Below are positions 16,152 to 22,645 of a DNA stretch of 64,000 nucleotides, one piece after another (position 1 is the first letter of the stretch; each line of letters begins with the position of its first letter). The stretch spans positions 186,001 through 250,000 of the forward strand of contig CAYNRY010000003.1 of the NCBI GenBank assembly GCA_964399985.1, read 5' to 3'. The DNA is from Micavibrio_B sp964399985. GTDB lineage: Bacteria > Pseudomonadota > Alphaproteobacteria > Micavibrionales > Micavibrionaceae. A program made the position numbers and the translations under genes. Below the pieces are notes generated by a model that was not told the DNA's origin, did no database searches, and saw only the letters and a program-made list of their open reading frames with translations.

Positions 16152-16610
16152 TTAAAGTTTTAATTCTTTTAAAAAAGTAATTTCGTACTGCGGCCCACCT
16201 TCAAAGTCTTCATGGCTTTCGAGAGTTACACCAAGAGGAATTTTAAGGGCTGGTTCATAGCCACAATGTTCGAAAAGTTTTGATGCCCGATTTGATTGTG
16301 TAGTGGCTTTTATTCTTTCAATGCCGTGATCTCGTGCACAATTTTCCATGCCGGTAATAATTCGTGTCCCATAGCCTTTTCTAGTTTGACCCGGCGTGAC
16401 CAGAATATCTTTAATTTTACCAAGAGTATTTGTGCTAGTAAGGCGGCCTGTGGCCAAAAGCAGATTTTCGTCTCCATTCACCAGGCTGAAATGCAGTTTA
16501 AGGCTGGGAAGAACAAAGAATCCTTGTTCTTGCTCCATTTTTTCTAAATCTTTATCCGTAGACCGAATGTCGCCCATAAGCGCAAAGCTCTGACGCAATA
16601 TAATATTCAT
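16152..16610 (-). CDS. GNAT-family N-acetyltransferase
   Basis: About 152 residues from ATG 16610 (MNIILRQ). The acetyl-CoA binding segment TPGQTRKGYGTRIITGMENCA carries the Q/R-x-x-G-x-G/A motif, preceded by LGKIKDILVTP (beta-4). The C-terminal part has RIKATTQSNRASKLFEHCGYEP, the usual N-x-x-a-x-x-l-y-x-x-x-G-f motif. The ATG overlaps the stop of the upstream gene (ATGA), so the two are translationally coupled. Substrate unknown. Confidence 0.8.
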   Translation of the reverse strand: MNIILRQSFALMGDIRSTDKDLEKMEQEQGFFVLPSLKLHFSLVNGDENLLLATGRLTSTNTLGKIKDILVTPGQTRKGYGTRIITGMENCARDHGIERIKATTQSNRASKLFEHCGYEPALKIPLGVTLESHEDFEGGPQYEITFLKELKL

Positions 16611-17326
16611 TGTCCTATTCCTATTGGGGAGGGCATCGGACAACCAAAGCCCCGCGCGCGGAGAAAGCGGCGGTTGTCGTCGATTGTATAAGGCTGGAAA
16701 TGGAGAGTTGCGCCTGTCAGCACGGTAAGCGCCTGGGCAGGGACGCGCTCGGCGGCAAGATAGAAATCCTTGGCGAGGTCGCATTGAGCGGCGGCGAATG
16801 AATGATAAAAATTCTTGTCATCGAATGGCATATTGAGAAGGTCGGCGTGGCGGCGCTGTAAAATTTCGAGGTGCTTTTCATGCGGCACAACAAAAGAGCC
16901 GTCATGGCTGGCATAAAAATAAACGCGCATGCACGGCATCATTGCGCCATCGACATGTGCTCTGCGAACAATTTCATTACTGGAGTGGCCCGGTCCGCGC
17001 ATATCGAAATCCCATCTCTTGGCCTGTTCGAAAGGCGCGGCGGCACGGTCGAAGTCGCGGATCAGGTTAAGCGCCGGATGAATCTCCGCAGGTATATGAT
17101 TATGCCGCCATGCCACATTACCGTCAGGCGTCTCTATGCCTTCGGATGTTTTGCTATCTCTCTTGGTTTCGCCGAAATTATTTAGCGCATCGTCGGCGGG
17201 AAATGAATCTAAAGCGAGAGGAAAAGGAAGCGCATAAAGCGCCCGCAATGTTTTGACATTTTCCAAAGAGGAAATGAGGCTTTTGGCAGAATCTAAATCT
17301 GTTGGCGTTACGCAGTCGGACATCAT
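16607..17326 (-). CDS. Hypothetical protein, 239 aa, coupled to acetyltransferase
   Basis: Unrecognised soluble protein. Notable segments are AWRHNHIPAEIHP near residue 72, DMRGPGHSSNEIVRRAHVDG, then MRVYFYASHDGSFVVP and LTVLTGATLHFQP toward the end. A His-x-Asp pair (AHVDG), a following arginine/tyrosine strand and a later HFQP strand would fit a cupin or 2-oxoglutarate/Fe(II) double-stranded beta-helix fold, but this is tentative. Its stop overlaps the start of the GNAT gene by four bases. The C-terminal RRFLRARGF motif is echoed by a short reading frame near 20.2 kb. Confidence 0.55.
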   Translation of the reverse strand: MMSDCVTPTDLDSAKSLISSLENVKTLRALYALPFPLALDSFPADDALNNFGETKRDSKTSEGIETPDGNVAWRHNHIPAEIHPALNLIRDFDRAAAPFEQAKRWDFDMRGPGHSSNEIVRRAHVDGAMMPCMRVYFYASHDGSFVVPHEKHLEILQRRHADLLNMPFDDKNFYHSFAAAQCDLAKDFYLAAERVPAQALTVLTGATLHFQPYTIDDNRRFLRARGFGCPMPSPIGIGQ

Positions 17327-17370
17327 GGGGGAGACCCTATAGATTTCCGGGCCGAGTTGTCAAATTTGCG

Positions 17371-17511
17371 TTATTTCTTCGGGATCACATTGTGATCGAC
17401 CACGCCGGGGGTAGCGGCGCGCAGCTCAAATTCCTCGCCTTTTGGCGGGGGCGGGTCTCCGGCGCAGGCGGAAAGAAGCAATACGGCAAGAAGCGGCAAA
17501 TAATATTTCAT
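17371..17511 (-). CDS. Very small lipoprotein, 46 aa
   Basis: Reading frame from ATG 17511. The product starts MKYYLPLLAVLLLSACAGDP: a basic-aromatic n-region, a Leu-rich core and a perfect lipobox L-S-A-C, with Cys16 as the lipidated residue. The mature 31-residue peptide is proline-rich (DPPPPKGEE) and ends VVDHNVIPKK. Such tiny lipoproteins are common in alphaproteobacterial envelopes, but their roles are unknown. It lies between the 239-aa hypothetical gene and the Gly/Ser-rich gene. Confidence 0.65.
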   Translation of the reverse strand: MKYYLPLLAVLLLSACAGDPPPPKGEEFELRAATPGVVDHNVIPKK

Positions 17512-17654
17512 CCAAAAATCTCGCAAAAATCTCGTTTCATAATTCAGGAATTAATATGCGTTTTCAGTTGGATAAAGCAATATTAAAAATTTCAGGAACC
17601 CTTATGGATGGCTCTTGTTGGCAAGGCACTCCAGAAACCCGAAAGGACTATATT

Positions 17655-18140
17655 ATGATCAGATCCCGAAATTTCGCCCGCTTTCTTGGCGGTGCAGCTA
17701 TCCTTTTAACCGTCGGCATGGCGGCGCATGACGCCTCCGCGCAGGTCGGCGAGCGTCGCGGCGTTGCTGTCGATTCCCGCACTGTCGGTACAGCCGGAAG
17801 CCCAAGCTCCGGCACGATCGGCGCCGATACATCATCAAGTTCGACAGCCCCCGCAGCAAGCGGCACTTATAATAGCGGTGCCTCCGTCGGCGGCAGTGTC
17901 GGTACCTCAGGCGGTGTAAGCGGCACGACCGGTAGCAGTGTCGGCACATCCGGCTCGCTGGGCGCAGGCGCAACCGGCCCGACAGGATCGAGCGCATCCG
18001 GAAGTCTGTCCGGCGGGACATCAGGCTCGGCAGGCACATCTTCCGGTGCAGGAAGTACTGGCGGTTCAGTCGGCGGCAGCGCCGGAGGATCGGCAGGCGG
18101 TTCTGCAGGCGGCGGCGCATCTGGCGGCGGCGGCATGTAA
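17655..18140 (+). CDS. Secreted Gly/Ser/Ala-rich low-complexity protein
   Basis: 161 residues from ATG 17655, selected because AAAGGA precedes it and a signal peptide follows at once (FLGGAAILLTVGMAAHDASA). After cleavage the chain is almost wholly Gly, Ser, Ala and Thr, in loose repeats of the types GSVGTSG and GGSAGGSAGG, closing with GGGASGGGGM. There are no charged clusters or recognised domain. It is probably exported and unstructured, perhaps a surface or matrix component. Ordinary codon use argues that it is a real gene rather than a composition artefact, but reading frames on the other strand are long for the same reason. Confidence 0.65.
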   Translation: MIRSRNFARFLGGAAILLTVGMAAHDASAQVGERRGVAVDSRTVGTAGSPSSGTIGADTSSSSTAPAASGTYNSGASVGGSVGTSGGVSGTTGSSVGTSGSLGAGATGPTGSSASGSLSGGTSGSAGTSSGAGSTGGSVGGSAGGSAGGSAGGGASGGGGM

Positions 18141-18164
18141 TTAAAAACAAAACAGGGAGAAAGC

Positions 18165-18198
18165 AAAACCCCTTTCGGTTCAATCCGCGAGGGGTTTT
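18165..18198. terminator. Bidirectional hairpin terminator
   Basis: AAAACCCCT (18165-18173) pairs with AGGGGTTTT (18190-18198) between convergent genes ending at 18140 and 18203, with T runs in both directions. Confidence 0.8.
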
Positions 18199-18202
18199 TC
18201 GA

Positions 18203-18565
18203 TTACGGATTTTCCGCGTCCATCATGTCGTTCTGTTTCATCAGCTTGCTGTCCATACAGGCCGACAGGTTTTGCGCGCGGTTATAACGACAGCGTATAC
18301 CTTGTGGATCGGTCACCCAGCAGCGATAGCGGCGGCGCGTGGCGATAAGACCGTCGCCGATATCCGTGCCATCGCGGGCGATGTCAAATTCGACGCTCTT
18401 GGCATTTTTAATTTTGCAGAGATATTTCGCGACATTGGTTACCTGAATTTGCTTCGTCCATTCCGGCGGGGTTACCTCCGGCTGAGGCTTTGATGTTTTG
18501 GTTTGCGCCATGGCGGGCGCGGCCAGATAGCAAAGAACGGCAAAAAGGGCGAGGGCTTTTTTCAT
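18203..18565 (-). CDS. Periplasmic hypothetical protein, 120 aa
   Basis: Starts at ATG 18565, giving a clean signal peptide MKKALALFAVLCYLAAPAMA with Q-T-K after the cleavage site. The mature domain of about 100 residues has four cysteines (in YLCKIKN, RYRCWVTD, IRCRYNR and LSACMDS) that could form two disulfides, and an RRRYRCWV strand. No family recognised. Likely a small periplasmic protein. Four codons upstream of a longer possible start were rejected because they would spoil the signal peptide. Confidence 0.6.
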   Translation of the reverse strand: MKKALALFAVLCYLAAPAMAQTKTSKPQPEVTPPEWTKQIQVTNVAKYLCKIKNAKSVEFDIARDGTDIGDGLIATRRRYRCWVTDPQGIRCRYNRAQNLSACMDSKLMKQNDMMDAENP

Positions 18566-18625
18566 GCTGTCTACTAAAGCAAGCGGGGCGCGCTTTGGCA
18601 ATGTAAATCAGGATAAAAGGAATTT

Positions 18626-19384
18626 TCAGCGTGGCTGTCCATTGGAAGCGGAAAGACCGCCATCGACCGGCATGGCAATCCCTGTGACAAAGCGGGCGTC
18701 GTTGGAGGCCAGAAACGCGATGACATCGGCGATATCTTCCGGCTCGCCATAGCGGCCCATCGGGATGCGCTCCTTGAATTTCGCGATCAGTTTTTCATCG
18801 TCCAGCATATCTTCGGTAAGGTCAGAGCGCACCAATGTCGGGCATACCGCGTTGACGCGCACGCCGTCCGCGGCGGCATCGAGCGCGACCGCCTTGGTAA
18901 AGAGCGTCACCGCGCCTTTGGACGTATTATACGGAACGGTGCCCCAGTCGGCGCCAAGGCCGGAAACGGAGGATACGTTGACGATATTGCCTTTTGATTT
19001 GATCAAATGAGGCATGGCGGCGCGGGTCATATAGAAATACCCGTCGACATTGGTCGCCATCTGCTCTTTCCAGTCCTTGGTTTTGACGTCCTGCACCTTG
19101 CCCGGTTTGTAGATACCGGCGTTATTGACCAGGACATCGACGCGTTTGAATTCCTTGATCACCGCGCGGAATAAATCCTTCACCGCGTTCTCGTCGGAAA
19201 TATCGCACGGCGCGATCATGACGTTCTCGCCCTCCAGCGTGGCGGCTACCTTATCGAGCTTTTTCTTAGTCCGTCCGACAAGGACAACACTCGCGCCTTC
19301 GGCTGAAAAACGTCTGGCGGTGGCTTCGCCGATGCCGGACCCTGCCCCGGTGACGATGACGATCTTGTTTTCAAAACGGTTCAT
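18626..19384 (-). CDS. SDR-family NAD(P)-dependent oxidoreductase
   Basis: 252 residues, the standard classical short-chain dehydrogenase length. The Rossmann loop TGAGSGIGEA is near residue 12. It is followed by CDISDENAV, the NNAGIYKPG motif, the catalytic serine in NVSSVSGLG, and Tyr/Lys in YNTSKGA. The C-terminal PMGRYGEPEDIADVIAFLAS and TGIAMPVDGG match FabG-like members. The substrate is unknown; arginine after the first strand (VGRTKKK) suggests NADP preference. It is followed on the same strand by a 132-residue periplasmic protein gene but not overlapped. Confidence 0.92.
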   Translation of the reverse strand: MNRFENKIVIVTGAGSGIGEATARRFSAEGASVVLVGRTKKKLDKVAATLEGENVMIAPCDISDENAVKDLFRAVIKEFKRVDVLVNNAGIYKPGKVQDVKTKDWKEQMATNVDGYFYMTRAAMPHLIKSKGNIVNVSSVSGLGADWGTVPYNTSKGAVTLFTKAVALDAAADGVRVNAVCPTLVRSDLTEDMLDDEKLIAKFKERIPMGRYGEPEDIADVIAFLASNDARFVTGIAMPVDGGLSASNGQPR

Positions 19385-19406
19385 TAAAAAATCCTTTTGC
19401 TAAATT

Positions 19407-20132
19407 CTAAATCATCATCCATAGGGCCATGAAAACCATCATAAGATTTTCGGTCAGGGAAACGAAACCGAGCGGCACGTTGGCGTTGCCTCCGGCGCAG
19501 GCGCATTTAAGTTCGCGCTTTTCGATATAGACGGCTTTGAAAACCGATACCGCGCCGATCATACCGATAAACAGCGCGATCGGAATTGAGACAAAGGGCA
19601 TAAGGCCGGAGATCATCAGCAAGCCCGCTAGACCTTCAGCGTAAGGATAGATCTTGGCATAGGGTATATATCGCCGCGCCAGCAAATCATAATTTAGAAA
19701 CATGGTGGAAAAGGATTCGATGTCCTGCAATTTCTGAAGCGCGAGCAGGCACATCGAAAAGGCGATAAACCATTTGACCGTCAGGGCCTGAAAAGGAATG
19801 CCGGTCATGGCTTGAACCGACGCCACCGCCATCAAGGCCGCCATGGCAAAAATGACGATAACAGGTTTATAGGTGACGGCTTTGGGATCGGGCAAGGGCT
19901 TGCCGAAATAGGCGCGCAGATCGGTATAGCCGCCGATGCGCTCACCGCCGATAAAAGTCTGCGGCGTTGTTTCGACATTGTGCTGCGCCTTGAATGCGTC
20001 GGTTTCCTCGCGCGTTTTCAAGAAATGATCTTCAACCTCGTATCCTTCGCGCTTCAAGAAGTCGAGCGATTTCAGCCCGTATGGGCAGATATGCTTCGGC
20101 ATCACCATGCGGTAGAGAACGGCTTTTTTCAT
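19407..20132 (-). CDS. Glutaredoxin-MauE/DoxX fusion membrane protein
   Basis: 241 residues in two parts. Residues 1-80 are a glutaredoxin domain with active site HICPYGLKSL (C-P-Y-G, a monothiol-type variant of CPYC), the cis-Pro region VETTPQTFIGGERIGGY and a C-terminal helix. Residues 85-241 form four membrane helices of the MauE/DoxX type, with QDIESFSTMFLNYDLLA, PYAEGLAGLLM and ELKCACAGGNANVPLG, the conserved cysteine pair near the last helix. This family combination is thought to pass reducing equivalents across the inner membrane to periplasmic thiols. The partner is unknown. It lies next to the SDR gene. Confidence 0.85.
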   Translation of the reverse strand: MKKAVLYRMVMPKHICPYGLKSLDFLKREGYEVEDHFLKTREETDAFKAQHNVETTPQTFIGGERIGGYTDLRAYFGKPLPDPKAVTYKPVIVIFAMAALMAVASVQAMTGIPFQALTVKWFIAFSMCLLALQKLQDIESFSTMFLNYDLLARRYIPYAKIYPYAEGLAGLLMISGLMPFVSIPIALFIGMIGAVSVFKAVYIEKRELKCACAGGNANVPLGFVSLTENLMMVFMALWMMI

Positions 20133-20324
20133 AGGGATAAAACTAGTCCTCTGCCGTCAGGATTCAATGGCAAAGCCGCGCCCGCGCAGGAAGCGGCGTT
20201 CAGGCGGGAATCTCTCTTGCAGGCATTGCCGCTTTCCTTTAATCTCACAGGCAGAATTGAGAGATCAATTCGGGGCTTGATAACCCTTTATACGCGGTTT
20301 TGTGTGACCGTTATTGCACTCCTT

Positions 20325-20425
20325 GACCCTTAGGGTCGGGGAGGCCTGAATGTATGTCCAGCCCGATCCCCTTCGGGTAAAGATTCAGGCGGCCTCTCGT
20401 ATGAAGGTTTATCAACTCCCCGATC
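20325..20425 (+). other. Strongly structured leader ahead of a 37-aa membrane peptide
   Basis: Several complementary arms nest within about 100 bases. GCCTGAAT (20344-20351) pairs with ATTCAGGC (20383-20390). CCCGA/TCGGG forms an inner hairpin (20362-20377). TCGGGGAG (20336-20343) can pair with CTCCCCGA (20416-20423). An alternative 13-base palindrome GACCCTTAGGGTC (20325-20337) competes for part of that outer arm. The whole lies immediately upstream of a well-placed ribosome site. It could be a cis-regulatory RNA or a small RNA; no known riboswitch was recognised. The remainder of the gap, 20133-20324, shows no gene. Confidence 0.45.
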
Positions 20426-20447
20426 ACCAAGAGAAGGAGTTAAAACC

Positions 20448-20561
20448 ATGACCCATTACCGCGACAATAATAATTCTGCCGTCATCATCGCTTTCATGTT
20501 CTGCGCCTCGCTGATCTTCATCGGCGGCCTGCTGACAGGATTTATGATTTGGGGGATGTAG
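20448..20561 (+). CDS. Single-pass membrane peptide, 37 aa
   Basis: Starts MTHYRDNNNSAVIIAFMFCA and continues as one membrane helix rich in Ile, Phe and Gly, ending GFMIWGM. AAGGAG lies eight bases upstream of the ATG, an unusually strong ribosome site. The polar N-terminal nonapeptide and single helix resemble small regulatory or accessory membrane peptides. The structured leader before it suggests post-transcriptional control. No homologue recognised. Confidence 0.55.
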   Translation: MTHYRDNNNSAVIIAFMFCASLIFIGGLLTGFMIWGM

Positions 20562-20654
20562 GGGTTTGATGTTCAAGGAATTCTTAACGCTGAGGAGGCG
20601 GAGATAATTCTATTTTTTCAGCGGGTCTTTAAGTTGTTAATAGATTTCGGTTTT

Positions 20655-21410
20655 TTATAAATTCAGCACTCGATCTATATCCAAGAAAACCGTGTTAATT
20701 TTTGTGCATTTAATAGTCTTTGAATGGAGATTGTGTTCAATAATTATTCCAGCTAATCGGGGAGTAGGTTGTTGAATATGGTTTTTAATGTGCCCTAAAT
20801 CTCCTAAGTCAAATAATGGACCGCCACTCATTCCTTTTAAATCAGGAGAGCTAACTTTTGAACCATTCCTAAGGCAATTTTCTTTTTCGTAATCTACAAA
20901 AATAAAATCTTTTTCGTGTCTGGCTGAAGAACTATAAGAAATCAATTTTGGATTTGCCAATTTCGTAGCAATAGAAACCTTATTTTTTGAATTGGGATAG
21001 CCCAAAGCCATATATAGCCTGTTGTCTCCACCAAGCTGATTGTAACTAAAAAATTCAATAAATTTTTCTTGATAAAGAATTCCTTCTTTTAGATTTATTT
21101 CTATCCATGCGAAATCCAGAGGATCTTCAGGAAGTGTTCCTCGATATAAGCCACCAGAAATCTCGATTATTTTATTATTGGCTATAATACAAAATGTTGA
21201 ACTAGAATTTTTGCACTCTTCAAGCACATGAGCTGCAGTAATCAGAAATTTTCTAGTTTTATATTTTGTAAATACAGCAGAGCCTAAATGTATTAATTCA
21301 TCGTCTTTAAGAGCGTAGACAGGCTTGCAAAATGCATCATGGTCCCTTGTGTTTTGAACCCATTCAAGTTTACGTTCATGGATAAGTTGATTGATAAGCT
21401 TGAATTCCAA
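20655..21410 (-). CDS. Trypsin-like serine protease, third gene of lepA-linked module
   Basis: 251 residues with a complete chymotrypsin-fold triad: His61 in FLITAAHVLEE, Asp99 in EDPLDFAWIEI and Ser195 in LKGMSGGPLFD. No signal peptide is present, so it acts in the cytosol, unlike HtrA-type proteases, and there is no PDZ domain. Intracellular trypsin-like domains of this type are common effectors in bacterial conflict systems. The start must be TTG (21410) because a stop lies just upstream in frame and no ATG occurs for over 130 codons. Base composition is clearly more AT-rich than neighbours, and codon use favours AAA/TTT/ATT. It follows the LPO_1073-like gene by 54 bases. Confidence 0.8.
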   Translation of the reverse strand: MEFKLINQLIHERKLEWVQNTRDHDAFCKPVYALKDDELIHLGSAVFTKYKTRKFLITAAHVLEECKNSSSTFCIIANNKIIEISGGLYRGTLPEDPLDFAWIEINLKEGILYQEKFIEFFSYNQLGGDNRLYMALGYPNSKNKVSIATKLANPKLISYSSSARHEKDFIFVDYEKENCLRNGSKVSSPDLKGMSGGPLFDLGDLGHIKNHIQQPTPRLAGIIIEHNLHSKTIKCTKINTVFLDIDRVLNL

Positions 21411-21464
21411 GTAAACCCATTTTTGTTCTTATTAAACCTTAAATGTAATTTTTTTTGGTATCTT

Positions 21465-22481
21465 TTATAACCAAACATTTAAATCCGAAAAATTTATATC
21501 ACTGCCCGTAATATGACTATGCGCTATTGCAATTCCAACGCTGGACAGCGTAAAATTTTTTAATTCAGAATCATTCCAAAGAGGCATTAGTTTTTTTATT
21601 GCGGAAAGGTTTGTAATTTTTATTTTAATTTCTGCTTCATTCAAGCATCGATCCTTTAAATTTTTCTTAGCAATGTTTTTTTGCTCTTCAGTCCAGTTAT
21701 TTTCATTGCCCTTTATATCTATTCCATTAGCATTTAACGCTGCTATTTGAAATAGATTGGGAGCGTTTATTGAAATTATTCCATTTGGTAACGCCCCAAA
21801 AAATAATTGATTTAGTTCGTCTAAAGTTTGACCACGTTGCAAAAGACCCGGATACGTTTGTGTCAATGCATTCTCTAAATTCACACTAGCTATTTGCATT
21901 TTACCACATCCTAAGTATTCTAAATGCCTAAAATCACCATCTTTTGCAGTGATCTCATTGTAGTTAGGAAGTATTTTAATGAGCACTTGATCTAATTCAT
22001 CTATAGAATTTATTAGTCCATAACTTACGTAACGAAAAAAGAAAGAAATAGCTAAAAGATGAATCTGATTGCTGGTTAAATTAGGAATAATTTTTAAGGC
22101 TTCATTTAAGACAATTGATTTTAAATTTCGTGTTTGTTGTCTACCAATTTCAACTACTGCCTTTACAAGAGCTGATTTTAAATCAGCGTCTCCTGAAATT
22201 GCATAAGACTTTTGTGCTTCCAAAAGGGATAATTGCTTATCTGGCTGTGAGAAACTATCAACTACTTCAGCGGGTTCCTTAGATAAAGCGGATATAAAGT
22301 CATTTCTAAGTTCATTCGCTCTTTCGTCAGCAATTTTTCTCGCTTCTGTGCTTATTTGACTAAAATTTTTATCAAAAATATCCTGAGCGATATCTCTTAC
22401 ATCTGAGTAAGTCAGTCCGGCTTGGATATTACCGATTTGAATATTAACTGAGTCGCTCCCTCCTTTTTGTGATTGAGACAT
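21465..22481 (-). CDS. LPO_1073/Vpar_1526-like protein with NIQIGNI motif
   Basis: 338 residues. The N-terminus reads SQSQKGGSDSVNIQIGNIQ and passes into an acidic helix beginning LTYSDVRDIAQDIFDKNF, then ARKIADERANEL. That arrangement (Q-rich start, glycine/Asn motif, a ...sDv..ia..lfd.nf helix, ERa...) is how LPO_1073/Vpar_1526-family proteins begin. Their function is unsettled. The middle and C-terminal two-thirds are helical with a few Leu-rich stretches (HLLAISFFFRYVSYGL). The ATG overlaps the stop of the small membrane-protein gene by one base. AT-rich like its two partners. Confidence 0.55.
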   Translation of the reverse strand: MSQSQKGGSDSVNIQIGNIQAGLTYSDVRDIAQDIFDKNFSQISTEARKIADERANELRNDFISALSKEPAEVVDSFSQPDKQLSLLEAQKSYAISGDADLKSALVKAVVEIGRQQTRNLKSIVLNEALKIIPNLTSNQIHLLAISFFFRYVSYGLINSIDELDQVLIKILPNYNEITAKDGDFRHLEYLGCGKMQIASVNLENALTQTYPGLLQRGQTLDELNQLFFGALPNGIISINAPNLFQIAALNANGIDIKGNENNWTEEQKNIAKKNLKDRCLNEAEIKIKITNLSAIKKLMPLWNDSELKNFTLSSVGIAIAHSHITGSDINFSDLNVWL

Positions 22482-22645
22482 TATTTTTCTATATTTCCGA
22501 TTTGGATATTTTTGGAGTTTTTTCCACCTTTTTGTTTTTGGGAAATGCTATTATTTTTTATTACTAAACTTAGTATAAATACAAAAATAGCAGCTCCGAT
22601 ACCATCGAATACCCAAGACTTATTTTGAATGATCCACTCAATCAT
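22481..22645 (-). CDS. Small membrane anchor with the NIQIGNI motif, 54 aa
   Basis: Reading frame from ATG 22645. Residues 12-30 form one membrane helix (FDGIGAAIFVFILSLVIK). The tail then reads SQKQKGGKNSKNIQIGNIEK, almost the same motif as the N-terminus of the next protein. Both ends are coupled by single-base overlaps: its ATG shares the last A of the lepA stop, and its stop shares the A of the next ATG. The shared motif suggests the two proteins assemble through it, with this one holding the complex at the membrane. That is inference. Confidence 0.7.
   Translation of the reverse strand: MIEWIIQNKSWVFDGIGAAIFVFILSLVIKNNSISQKQKGGKNSKNIQIGNIEK

Noticed and set aside
17698..18183. Arg/Cys-rich and Pro-rich reading frames opposite the Gly/Ser-rich gene
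   Set aside because: Produced by the GGC/AGC repeats read in reverse; no ribosome site and no sensible signal or domain.
20325..20425. tRNA or known riboswitch in the structured leader
   Set aside because: No T-loop GTTCRA sequence, no cloverleaf, and no riboswitch consensus recognised.
21293..21478. 61-codon frame overlapping the protease start
   Set aside because: Different frame from the protease, no start signal, AT-rich noise.
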